Assembly (NCBI RefSeq): GCF_001306035.1
Contig: NZ_LGCM01000039.1
Location: forward strand, 62,001 to 126,000
From: Levilinea saccharolytica
Lineage (GTDB): Bacteria; Chloroflexota; Anaerolineae; Anaerolineales; Anaerolineaceae
Direction of reading: 5' to 3'
Length of the DNA: 64,000 bases
Shown here: positions 15,086 to 24,100 of the stretch, one piece after another
How positions within the stretch are numbered: the first letter of the stretch is position 1
How the letters are laid out: the number at the start of each line of letters is the position of its first letter
The notes under the pieces: model-generated
Database searches by the model: none
Told to the model about the DNA's origin: nothing
Seen by the model: the letters and a program-made list of their open reading frames with translations, nothing else
Made by a program: the position numbers and the translations under genes

Positions 15086-17068
15086 ATGTGGAGCATTGAT
15101 TATAGGGTCTATCGAAATGCATATATGTACTTCGGTTGCCTATTGATTTCATGGCTTCTAGCCAGCTGTGACGGCGCGCCGCTTGCCACTGCTGCTGCAA
15201 CCATCAATGCCAACCAAACCCCCTCCCCCCTTCCCACCCCCTCAAAGCCCACCGCCATTCCCTCACCGACCACCCTTCTTTCCATTCCGAAAGAACCAAT
15301 AATTCCTGAGGTTGTTAACCACGTAGAGGTGGTGACCCGCCTGGGGAAAGGAAAGGGTGAACAGGTGGCTTTTTCTCCGGATGGAGACCTGCTGGCTGTG
15401 GCTTCTTCGCGCGGCATTTACCTTTACCAAACCGAAGCGCCAGAAAAAGTGCGTTACCTGGATAGCGGCAGCTGGGCCTCCAGCTTGACATTCTCCTCAG
15501 ACGGTCTGCTTCTAGCTTCAGGGGCAAAAGACGGCACAGTTCTTGTGTGGGGTGTAGCCAGCGGCGAGCGCCTGCGCACCTTGCAAGGTCATAGCGATTC
15601 GGTTCAAAGCGTGGCATTTGCTCCGGATAGGAAAGCCCTGGTCTCGGGAGCAATGGATGGTACAGTCATCCTTTGGGACATTCTCAGCGGCGAGCGCCTC
15701 ACCACCCTTCAAGGGAATGTCACTTCGGTGCGAAGTACGGCCTACACATCGAACGGGCAGGCGCTGGCCTTGAGATACGAAGACAGCGCGGTCATCCTGA
15801 GGGATGCTGCCAGCGGCGAGATCATCTACGCCTTGCCAGAAGCCAATGATCGGATCACAAGTGCAGCCTTCTCGCCGGATGGGCGCATCCTGGCTCTAGG
15901 ATCCAACGAAGGCTCGGTCGTCCTGCGGGACATCACTAGCGGAGAACAACTCCGCCTTCTACAAGTGGGAAATAGTTATGTCAGCAGTCTGGCGTTTTCA
16001 TCCGATGGACGCACCCTGGCCTCAGGAGGCAGGGAGGAGATCACCTTATGGAATACGGCTACCGGGGACCAATTGGGCATCCTGCAAGGGCACAGTTGGG
16101 ATGTCAGGAGCGTGGCCTTCGCACCGAATGGGCATACTCTGGCTTCCCTGGGGTCAATTGATGAAACGGTCATCCTGTGGGATACCCTCAGCGGTAAACG
16201 TTTACACATCCTGCAAGGATACGGCTCAACCGTAGAAGACCTGGCCTTTTCACCAGACGGGAGCACTCTGACCTGGAGGTCAAGCAGCAAGGTTAACGTT
16301 TGGGACGCTGTCTCCGAAGAAATGCTTCAATCCCTGCAAGGGCAAAGTATATTTGTCAACGGCCTGGCCTTTTCACCAGATAGTAGTACTCTGGCATCGG
16401 GGGTCAATGAGGAGATTACCTTGTGGGATGTATCTACCGGCAAGCCCAGAGCGAACCTGCAAGGGCACAGCGGGGATGTGCGCTGCCTAGCCTTCTCGCC
16501 AGATGGGCATATGCTGGCCTCAGGGTCAGCGGACCAAACGGTGATCCTTTGGGATGTTTCCAGTGGCAAGAGCCTGCGCACCTTGCATGTATACAGTGAT
16601 TACGATGTCACCAGCCTGGCCTTCTCGCCGAATGGCCGAACCCTGGCTTCAGGGACCCGGTTCCAGATCGATCTGTGGGATGTTGCCAACAAAGAACTGC
16701 TCCGCACCTTATCAGGGCCATCTTATTTTGTAAACAGCCTGGCCTTTTCACCGGACGGTAAAACCCTGGCTGCCGCAGGTACAAACACTGCACAAGTTAT
16801 CCTTATTGACCTTTCCTATCTGGATAATAGTGTATTGAAAGGCCCTAAGGGCGCTTTAACGACGCTGACCTTCTCCCCAGATGGGCGAATCCTGGTCACG
16901 GGTTCGGATGACAAGACAATCATTTTGTGGGATGCGATCAGCAAACAGCCACTCCGGACTTTGGAAGGGCAAAGCGATAATGTAACAAGTTTAGCCTTCT
17001 CACCAGATGGGCATACCCTGGCCTCAGGATCAGAGGACGGCACAGTTCTTTTATGGGGCGTACGGTAG
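15086..17068 (+). CDS. WD40-repeat lipoprotein
   Basis: A 660-residue protein. A hydrophobic N-terminus ends in the lipobox LLASC (Cys28), followed by a Pro/Thr/Ser-rich linker and about 13 WD40 repeats, each around 42 residues with the pattern LAFSPDGxxLASGSxDxTVxLWD. It probably forms one or two beta-propellers on the outer face of the membrane and acts as a protein-binding scaffold. An internal ATG at 15125 would still keep the lipobox; no strong ribosome site decides between the two. Confidence 0.9.
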   Translation: MWSIDYRVYRNAYMYFGCLLISWLLASCDGAPLATAAATINANQTPSPLPTPSKPTAIPSPTTLLSIPKEPIIPEVVNHVEVVTRLGKGKGEQVAFSPDGDLLAVASSRGIYLYQTEAPEKVRYLDSGSWASSLTFSSDGLLLASGAKDGTVLVWGVASGERLRTLQGHSDSVQSVAFAPDRKALVSGAMDGTVILWDILSGERLTTLQGNVTSVRSTAYTSNGQALALRYEDSAVILRDAASGEIIYALPEANDRITSAAFSPDGRILALGSNEGSVVLRDITSGEQLRLLQVGNSYVSSLAFSSDGRTLASGGREEITLWNTATGDQLGILQGHSWDVRSVAFAPNGHTLASLGSIDETVILWDTLSGKRLHILQGYGSTVEDLAFSPDGSTLTWRSSSKVNVWDAVSEEMLQSLQGQSIFVNGLAFSPDSSTLASGVNEEITLWDVSTGKPRANLQGHSGDVRCLAFSPDGHMLASGSADQTVILWDVSSGKSLRTLHVYSDYDVTSLAFSPNGRTLASGTRFQIDLWDVANKELLRTLSGPSYFVNSLAFSPDGKTLAAAGTNTAQVILIDLSYLDNSVLKGPKGALTTLTFSPDGRILVTGSDDKTIILWDAISKQPLRTLEGQSDNVTSLAFSPDGHTLASGSEDGTVLLWGVR

Positions 17069-17449
17069 GTCAGATCTCGCCATTCTGAAAACATGGGAAT
17101 ATAAACCTGTTTTTGATACGACCGGAAAATCTGGCAAAGGGCCGAATCGGTCGGTTTTCAGGATATAATTTATCCATATATGCATATTTTTTCTCCTCAG
17201 CAGGAATTTATTACGCCAAATCAGCTCCGAGCAGGAGTGCATCAGGAGCCGATCATGGAACTTCTTCTCACGTCAGCAGGTGCCACCAAAACCAGCAATC
17301 ATAATATGCTGATTAACTTATTGTGCAAACTGATTGCAAAAGTCACACTCGCAATCAAAGCGCCGCCCCCGACCACCGCTCATGCTCACCGCTGGCCGGC
17401 TCTGCGAAAAAATGTTGAATCGTAAACTGCTCATTGAAGGAACCGAATC
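17069..17449. other. Intergenic region after the WD40 gene
   Basis: No gene can be supported in these 381 bp. Short open frames lack a ribosome site and any recognisable sequence. A TATAAT occurs at 17164-17169 without a good -35. Confidence 0.4.
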
Positions 17450-18022
17450 ATGCGAAAAATCATGGTGCTGGAACATATCTCCCTGGACGGCGTGATTCAG
17501 GCGCCGGGCGGGCCAGACGAAGACCCCAGCGGCGGCTTCACCCACGGCGGGTGGGTCAGCCCCTTTTCCGATGAAACCCTGGGGACGTTGCTGCGAAAGC
17601 AGATGAATCTGCCCTTTGATCTGCTCTTAGGGCGCACCACCTTTGAAATTTGGGAGCCGTACTGGCCTCAGCATGGGGATGTTTGGCCCAACGTCAACAA
17701 AGCCGTCAAATACGTGGCCTCCCAAACTCGAAGCTCCAGCCCCTGGCAGCCGTCCGTGTTTTTCAGAGGGGACATTGCCGAGCAAGTGGCCCACCTCAAG
17801 CAGCAGCCGGGTGCCGATCTGCACGTTTGGGGCAGCAGCCAGCTGGTTCAGACCCTGATCCAGCATGGGTTGGTGGATACCTTCTGGCTGATGATCTATC
17901 CCATCATCTTGGGCACTGGCAAGCGCTTATTTGCCGGCAGCACACCCCCCACCGCCTTCCAGGTGACCGCAAGCACGGTCACCCCAAACGGTGTTGTGGT
18001 TATCAACTACGAACGCGCATAA
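17450..18022 (+). CDS. RibD C-terminal/dihydrofolate reductase-like protein
   Basis: A 190-residue protein of the RibD_C/DHFR-like family (MRKIMVLEHISLDGVIQAPG at the start, FDLLLGRTTFEIW in the middle, then LHVWGSSQLVQTLIQHGLVD and YPIILGTGKRLF). Stand-alone members of this family are NADPH-binding reductases of unknown substrate. AAGGAA precedes the ATG. It is followed by a terminator and so stands alone. Confidence 0.9.
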   Translation: MRKIMVLEHISLDGVIQAPGGPDEDPSGGFTHGGWVSPFSDETLGTLLRKQMNLPFDLLLGRTTFEIWEPYWPQHGDVWPNVNKAVKYVASQTRSSSPWQPSVFFRGDIAEQVAHLKQQPGADLHVWGSSQLVQTLIQHGLVDTFWLMIYPIILGTGKRLFAGSTPPTAFQVTASTVTPNGVVVINYERA

Positions 18023-18033
18023 GCGCTTCGCAG

Positions 18034-18104
18034 AAACCGGAGCCGCGCTCACACCCCAGCCCATCCCAGCGAATTCGGCCCCGTGAGCGCGCAGCCCCGG
18101 TTTT
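18034..18104 (+). terminator. Terminator after the RibD_C-like gene
   Basis: AAACCGG and GCGCTCAC on the left pair with GTGAGCGC and CCGGTTTT on the right around a 30-nt loop, ending in TTTT. It insulates the glnA leader from the upstream gene. Confidence 0.6.
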
Positions 18105-18141
18105 CCCCGCTAAATTCCCCCCTTCACCCCAAAAAAAGGGG

Positions 18142-18170
18142 TTGACAAGCCCCCCATTTTTGGTTACGAT
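18142..18170 (+). promoter_or_regulatory. Promoter of the glnA leader RNA
   Basis: TTGACA (18142-18147), a 17-bp spacer and TACGAT (18165-18170). The start would lie near 18177, leaving about 27 nt before the ribozyme cleavage position and a leader of about 355 nt before glnA. Confidence 0.8.
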
Positions 18171-18203
18171 AGTCCCAGTTAAAAATTAAATATCTGGAGA
18201 TCT

Positions 18204-18410
18204 AGCGGCTGAGTCTCGCGCCCCGCGCGAGATGACGAGGTGGAGGTTCCTCTCTGCGAAGAGAGCGCTAACCCGGTGGGGGCCAAACCGGGAAAAATCG
18301 AATGATCAGCGGATGCCTCTGAAGCCTGACCACGGGCTTCTTTCTCCCTTCCCAATCAGCACAAGCTGAAAAACGTCCGGCGACGGGCGTCACAGAGCCT
18401 GCGCAGTGGT
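18204..18410 (+). ncRNA. glmS-ribozyme-like leader RNA upstream of glnA
   Basis: Conserved parts of the glmS ribozyme occur in order: the cleavage-site context A-GCGG (18204/18205), P1 hairpin TCTCGCG/CGCGAGA (18214-18220, 18226-18232), TGACGAGG (18233-18240), GGAGGTT (18242-18248), ATCGAA (18297-18302), TCAGCGGATGCCTC (18306-18319), and the downstream domain AAAACGTCCGGCGACGGGCG with CACAGAGC, the equivalent of P4.1 and its flanks. P2 can form as GCTGA/TCAGC, P4 as 18359-18367 with 18395-18403. An extra 47-48 nt (18249-18296) with two hairpins interrupts the GGTT-TATCGA core segment. The known ribozyme self-cleaves with glucosamine-6-phosphate and controls glmS; here the downstream gene is glnA. 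Confidence 0.82.
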
Positions 18411-18485
18411 GTCGAGCCAATTCCCGGCCCGGCCTTGTTTTCGTTTGGAAGGGATGCCCCTCATCCAAGTTGTTTGGCTATTCAA

Positions 18486-18506
18486 CAGGCATGCCTTGCA
18501 TGCCTG
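18486..18506 (+). promoter_or_regulatory. Nine-bp hairpin just upstream of the glnA ribosome site
   Basis: CAGGCATGC (18486-18494) and GCATGCCTG (18498-18506) form a perfect stem with a 3-nt loop, 14 bp before AAGGAG. It could protect the 5' end after cleavage or influence translation. There is no T run. Confidence 0.6.
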
Positions 18507-18532
18507 CATATTTTAAGTTAAGGAGATTTGGT

Positions 18533-19870
18533 ATGGACGCAAAAGATCTATTTGCGCGCACCCGTGAAGACGGCGTAAAGTTCATCGCCCTCCAGTTCAC
18601 CGACGTCACCGGCTCGGTGAAAAGCCTCGATATCCCCGTGGAACAGCTCCCCGGCGCCCTGGAAAACGGGGTGTGGTTCGACGGCTCCTCGGTCGAAGGC
18701 TTCGCCCGCATTCAGGAATCCGACATGCACCTGCGCGTGGATATGGACACCTACGCCGTCCTCCCCTGGACTCCCGCCGATCTGCGCCGCGCGCGCCTGT
18801 TCTGCGACATCTACACCCCCGACGGCCAGCCCTTCCCCGGCGACCCGCGCGGCGCGCTTAAGCGCATGATCGCCAAGGTCGAAGCCCGCGGCTGGACCTA
18901 CAACGTCGGCCCTGAACCGGAATTTTTCCTCTTCAAGCGCAACGGCAGCGACACCATTCACCCCGTGCCCTTTGACGTCGGTGGTTATTTTGACTTCTCC
19001 CCCAACGACGACGCCGTGCGCGTGCGCTCTGAACTGATGGACACCCTCAACAATATGGGCCTGGAGATTGAGGTCGGCCATCACGAAGTGGCCCTGGGCC
19101 AGCACGAAATTGACTTCCGCTTTGCCGAGGCCCTGCGCACCGCTGACAACGTCCTCACCCTCAAATACACCGTCAAAGCCATCGCCGCTCAGCACGGCCT
19201 GGTGGCCTCCTTCATGCCCAAGCCCATCTTCGGCATCAACGGCTCCGGCATGCACTGTCACCAGTCCCTGTTTGACGCCAACGGCCAGAACCTGTTCTTC
19301 GACCCCACCGACGCCTTCAACCTGTCGCCCCTGGCCTACGGCTTCATCAGCGGCCAGCTGGCCCACGCCCGCGCCCTTTCGGCCGTGGTAGCCCCCTCGG
19401 TCAACTCCTACAAGCGCCTCGTTCCCGGCTACGAAGCCCCCGTGTACGTGGGCTGGGCCCAGACCAACCGCTCGGCCCTCATCCGCATCCCGCGCTTCAC
19501 CAAAGGCCTGGATAAGGCCGTGCGCGCCGAGCTGCGCTGCCCCGACCCCTCCTGCAACCCCTACTTGGCCTTCGCCGCCATGCTGGGCGCCGCCCTGGAC
19601 GGCATTGACCAGGGCCTCACCCCGCCCGCCCCGCTGCAGAACGTCAACGTCTATCACCTCACCGCGGAGGAACGCGCCGAATTGGGCGTGCGCGAACTGC
19701 CCGCCTCCTTGCGCGAGGCCTTGCAGGAACTGGAACGCGATTCCGTCCTGCGCGAAGCCCTGGGCGAAACCGTCTTCGAAGCCTTCTTCCGCGCGAAGTG
19801 GGAAGAATGGGACCAATACCGCATTCATGTCATGGATTGGGAAGTTCAGCGCTATTTGGAAGTGGCCTGA
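18533..19870 (+). CDS. glnA: Type I glutamine synthetase, GSI-alpha
   Basis: A 445-residue enzyme that makes glutamine from glutamate, ammonia and ATP. Motifs: VWFDGSSVEGF, the EPEFFLF metal site, NGSGMHCHQSLFD, and VNSYKRLVPGYEAPVYVGW. The C-terminal part reads NVYHLTAEERAELGV, like Gram-positive GSI-alpha enzymes, and lacks the adenylylation NLYDLP motif, so control by adenylylation is not expected. The ATG at 18533 follows AAGGAG by 8 nt; the longer open frame runs into the leader RNA and is rejected. No GlnR or GlnB gene is nearby; the ribozyme-like leader is the visible regulator. Confidence 0.98.
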   Translation: MDAKDLFARTREDGVKFIALQFTDVTGSVKSLDIPVEQLPGALENGVWFDGSSVEGFARIQESDMHLRVDMDTYAVLPWTPADLRRARLFCDIYTPDGQPFPGDPRGALKRMIAKVEARGWTYNVGPEPEFFLFKRNGSDTIHPVPFDVGGYFDFSPNDDAVRVRSELMDTLNNMGLEIEVGHHEVALGQHEIDFRFAEALRTADNVLTLKYTVKAIAAQHGLVASFMPKPIFGINGSGMHCHQSLFDANGQNLFFDPTDAFNLSPLAYGFISGQLAHARALSAVVAPSVNSYKRLVPGYEAPVYVGWAQTNRSALIRIPRFTKGLDKAVRAELRCPDPSCNPYLAFAAMLGAALDGIDQGLTPPAPLQNVNVYHLTAEERAELGVRELPASLREALQELERDSVLREALGETVFEAFFRAKWEEWDQYRIHVMDWEVQRYLEVA

Positions 19871-19883
19871 GCCGTCGGTTCAT

Positions 19884-19919
19884 GGGGCTGCCCCGCGCCG
19901 GGGCGGCCCCAAATTTTTT
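19884..19919 (+). terminator. glnA terminator
   Basis: GGGGCTGCCCC and GGGGCGGCCCC form an imperfect GC-rich stem around a short loop and are followed by AAATTTTTT. It sits directly against the converging ttuA stop codon. Confidence 0.75.
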
Positions 19920-19920
19920 C

Positions 19921-20868
19921 TTACTCCTGGGGCGCGCTGCCGTCCACCAGGCGGCAGAACAGGCACAGCCCCGCCGTGGTGGTGGGCTGACCGCAGCTTG
20001 GGCAAAATTGCAGCGGCGGCGGCTCCGCGTTCCCCTCTGCCCCGCTCGCAAAGGCCCCCTGGGCTTTGGCCTTCAAAAAGGTGCTGTAAAAGCGCAGCTT
20101 GGAGCCCGGCGACTGCTGTTCCAGCTGGTTCAGCAGCGCCTTATTCACCAAAGACGTGCTGCCCACCGCGTGCGGGCACTCTTCATAGACATATTCAATC
20201 CCGTTGAGAATGGCGTAGGCGGCTGACTCGCGTTCATAAAAGCGGCACAGCGGCTTCACCTTGCGCGGGAAGCCGGGGCTTTCGGGCAGCACCGGGTTTT
20301 GCCGCAGGAGCATATCCACCGACCAGCTCAAGGTATTGTTAAACAGCACCGCCGCCTCATCATCCAGGTTGTGGCCGGTAGCCAGCACCCCGCAGCCCAG
20401 GCGCATCGCGGCCTCGTTCATCGAGTGGCGCTTCACCACCCCACACACCGAACAGGCGCGGTGCCGTCCGCGCGCCGTGCGCGCTGCCATCTGCGGGATG
20501 GATTCGCCGTAACGCTCCGGCACATGCGTCACCTCCAGCCGCAGCCCGCGCGCCGCGGCAAAAGCCTGCGCCAGCGCCAGCGAATGATCCGAATAGCCCT
20601 CGGCTTCTTCAATCCCCAGGTGAATATACAGCCCCACCGTCTCATAGCCCAGCTTGGCCAGCACATCCCACAGCGCCAGCGAATCCTTGCCCCCCGAAAC
20701 CGCCACCAGCACGCGTTCATCCCTCTTAAACATGCGGTACTTGTGGATGGTGCGCTCGGTCTGTTCCACAAACCATTCCGAAAAATGCTCCCGGCACAGG
20801 GCCAGGTTGTGCTGCTTCATCTGCACCGCGGCCTTTCCGCCGCACTTCTTGCAGCGCATCACGTTCAT
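19921..20868 (-). CDS. ttuA: TtuA-like tRNA 2-thiolation enzyme
   Basis: A 315-residue TtcA/TtuA-family enzyme. An N-terminal zinc finger (CKKCGGKAAV, then CREHF), the PP-loop SGGKDSLAL, the catalytic and Fe-S cysteines in CSVCGVVKRH and KPLCRFYERE, GHNLDDEAAV, and a C-terminal zinc finger (CPSCGQPTTTAGLCLFC) are visible. TtuA makes the 2-thio group of T54 in tRNAs of thermophiles using the carrier TtuB. Its ATG overlaps the stop of the carrier gene as ATGA. Related CTU1/Ncs6-type enzymes thiolate U34, so the modified position is not certain. Confidence 0.88.
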   Translation of the reverse strand: MNVMRCKKCGGKAAVQMKQHNLALCREHFSEWFVEQTERTIHKYRMFKRDERVLVAVSGGKDSLALWDVLAKLGYETVGLYIHLGIEEAEGYSDHSLALAQAFAAARGLRLEVTHVPERYGESIPQMAARTARGRHRACSVCGVVKRHSMNEAAMRLGCGVLATGHNLDDEAAVLFNNTLSWSVDMLLRQNPVLPESPGFPRKVKPLCRFYERESAAYAILNGIEYVYEECPHAVGSTSLVNKALLNQLEQQSPGSKLRFYSTFLKAKAQGAFASGAEGNAEPPPLQFCPSCGQPTTTAGLCLFCRLVDGSAPQE

Positions 20869-21071
20869 GCCCGCCCCCCAGAAATCACCGCGATCAACTG
20901 CGCCGTATCTCCATCGCGCAGCAGGGCGTCATCCGTCAGCAGTTCGCCGTCGCGCAGCACCAAATGCGTCTCCGATGACACCCCCAACCGTGCCAATGCC
21001 GCCGCCACGGTGATTTTTTTCTTATCCTCAATGCGGTGTTCCTGCTTGCGTAGAATTAGAATAATGGCCAC
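20865..21071 (-). CDS. ttuB: MoaD/ThiS-type sulfur carrier, TtuB-like
   Basis: A 68-residue ubiquitin-like protein (IEDKKKITVAAALARLG, LVLRDGELLTDDALLRDGD, IAVISGGRA). Carriers of this class are adenylated and thiocarboxylated at a terminal Gly-Gly; here two extra residues (Arg-Ala) follow the Gly-Gly, so trimming would be needed. The start is taken as GTG at 21071 because AGGAGG lies 5 nt upstream and the length then fits the family; the longer frame from 21113 includes that ribosome site. It overlaps ttuA, which indicates the functional partner. Confidence 0.82.
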   Translation of the reverse strand: MAIILILRKQEHRIEDKKKITVAAALARLGVSSETHLVLRDGELLTDDALLRDGDTAQLIAVISGGRA

Positions 21072-21148
21072 GAGCACCTCCTGGGGGTATTGTACCATGC
21101 CGTGAACAGCCAAATTCGCCCCTTCAAAACGGATCGGCTTTCACTAAA

Positions 21149-24100
21149 ATGGCGTACAATCAATTAGGACTGTTGTCATTCGGCAACGGACGCCCGGGTT
21201 ATTCTATTCATCAATCTTCTGGTGACTCATGGCCTTATCTGTATCGGTCAAATACCGCATTTCGGGGGACAAACTTGTCGGTTGAGGATCAACACCCGCG
21301 TCCTTCTGGCAGCCGCGCCGCGCCCCGGCTGCGCACGCGCTACCTATGGCTCATCACGGCCAGTGTTGCGCTGATTTGGCTTGTCATGGCCGCCTGGATC
21401 CTGAACACCGCTCTGAATCAGCTCCACCAGCGCGGAGAAGCCCAGATGCTGCTGGCTGCGCGCGCCACCCAAACCCGCCTGCTGGATTGGTCGCACGAGC
21501 GTCTGACCCTGGCCTGTGCGGCCGCGGCCCAGCCCGAAGTGCGCAGCTTTGCCCGCCAGCCCTCCAGCCAAACCGCCCTGGTGGCCGAAGCCATGTCTCC
21601 CTTCACCCTGCCCAAACCCGCCGCCCTGGCCGACGGCTGGCATGTGGCGCACCTCGGCGGGGGTTCGCTGGGCAGCCTCGACCTTTCGGACCTGGCCCCC
21701 CCTTCCGCCGCCCTCATGCGCGGCGAGCCCGAATTCCAGTTCACCCGCCCCGCGGGTGAACCCCTGTGGATCGCTGCCTGCCCCGTCCGCGACCCCCTGG
21801 GCTTTCGCACCGTGGGCATCGTGCGTCTGGGCGGCAATGTCGAGTTCATCCAATCCCGCCTGATCCGCATGCGCGACACAGGCGGCATGGATGTGGATAT
21901 CTGGGTCTTTGATCAGCACGGCCAAATCATCGCCATGCCCCCGGGAGCCGCGGCCCCGCCCAGCGATGCCGCCCGCCAGGCGCTGCTCTCTCAACCGGCC
22001 GCCAAACGCCAGTCCCTGCCCGCCGGAGCCCTCACCCCCAACGCAGCCCAGGCGGTGTGGGTGAGTCTGCCCGAATATTCCCTGAGCATTGTGGCCGTGC
22101 AGGACAACAACAGTTTTTACCGCCCCCTGCGCGGGCTGATCCTGCTGCTGATTTTCAGCGGTCTGGCCCTGACGGCCGCCGCGGCATTGGTCAGCGTTTA
22201 TCTGGCGCGCTGGTCAGCCCGCCGCCTGGCAGCCTTCGCCGCCGCCGCCGAGCAGATGACCGCGGGCGACCCCACCGCCGCCTTTGACGCTGCCCCGCCG
22301 CTGGAATTTACCGCCCTGGCCAATGCCCTCACCACCCTGTACAACCATCTTAATGCGGCTGCCCGCGCCTTGCAGGGCCAACTGCATAGGGAAAAAAGCG
22401 CCCACACCCGTACCCGCGAACGTCTGACGCAGGAAACCGCCCAACGAAAAAAAGCCGAAGAGGCCCTGCGCGTTCAGCAGCAGCTTTTCAACCTCGGCCC
22501 TGTCATGATCCTGCGCCGGCCCGCCGTGGGTGGGCGCTACGCCCTGCAGGCCACCGACAACCTGCGCCAGTTGGGTCATCCCGCCGAGGACTTCCGTCAA
22601 GGCAAAATTTCGCTCTCGCGCCTGATCCACCCCGAAGACCGCCCCCTGGTGGAAGCCCGTATCCGCGAATACGACTGGTCTTCCCCCACCCCCCTGGAAC
22701 AGGATTACCGCGTTGCCCTGCCCTCCGGCGAGGTGCGCTGGCTGCACGACACCACCTACCTGCGCCCTGACGCCAGCGGGGAGACCCTGGTGTACGACTC
22801 CTACCTGCTGGATGTCACCCGCCAAAAACTGGCCGAGCGCCTGGTTGCTGAAAACGAAGCCCTCTTCCGCACCCTCATCCACCAGATACCTGACTTCCTG
22901 CAAGTGTGGGATCTGCAAAATCACCGATCCTTATTCTGCAACCGGGGCGAGTTCCTGGGGCGGGCCGCCGAATCGTTCTTCGCCCGCGAGCAGTGGATCC
23001 ATTTTGTTCACCCCCAGGACCAAACCAGAGTGCAGCACGCCTGGCAGTCGGCCCATCAGGAATATCAGGCCGCCGTGGAATTCCGCCTCCAGCGTCAAGA
23101 TAACAGCTACGCCTGGTATGAAATGCGCCTGCGCCCCCTGCTCACCCCCCACAGCAGCGCCGCCCAATATCTGCTCATCCTCCTGTCCGAAATTGACACG
23201 CGCAAGATGATCGAACTTCAGCTGCGCCAATCCGAAACGAAACTGCGCGGGCTGATCGAACAATCCGAAGACGGCATTCTTCTGGCCGATTCCGACGGCT
23301 CCATCCTGGAGTGGAACCGCGGGCAGGAGCGCCTCACCGGCGTGCGCCGCGAAGACGCCCTGGGCCGAAAAACCTGGGAGATGACCGCCGCTCTGTGGCC
23401 TGCGCGCGAAAAAACCACCAGCGTGCTGCGCAGCCTGCGCGACCAGACCCTGCTCACCTATGAAAAACTGCGCCAAACCGGCCAAAGCCAACAGAGCGAA
23501 TTGGCCTTGCGCACCCCCGAAGGCGGACAGCGCGTTCTGCAAACCCTCACCTTCCCCATCCATTTGGACAGCCGCATCATCTTTGGGGCCGTCACCCGCG
23601 ACATCTCCGAATTTAAACAGGCCCAGCAAAAATCGCAGGAATACGCCCGGGAATTGGAAGAGCTGAACGAAGAAGCGCGCCAGTTCGTGTACATCATCTC
23701 CCACGACCTGCGCGCCCCTCTGGTGAACCTCAAAGGCTATTCCGCCGAAATCCGCCACGCGCTGGAACGTCTGCACGACCTTTCCCACACCGTCCTGCCT
23801 GCCCTGGAAGAAAAGCACGCCCGCGAGCTGCAAACCCAGCTCACCACCAACCTGCCTGAAGCCCTGGAATTTATTGATTCCTCGGTCATCCGCATGGATC
23901 ATTACATTAACGCCCTCCTCAAGCTCTCGCGCGAGGGCCGCCGCGAGCTGAAATTTGAGCGGGTGGACATGAACGCCCTGATGGCCTCTACCCTTGAATC
24001 CCTCTCCCACCAGCTCACCTCGCGCGGCGTCAAGGTGCATGTGGGCCAGCTCCCCACCCTCACCGCCGACCGCACCGCCCTGGAACAGGTGTTTGGCAAC

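Noticed and set aside
17180-17425. An 81-codon rightward frame before the RibD_C-like gene
   Set aside because: No ribosome site, composition unlike neighbours and no recognisable domain.
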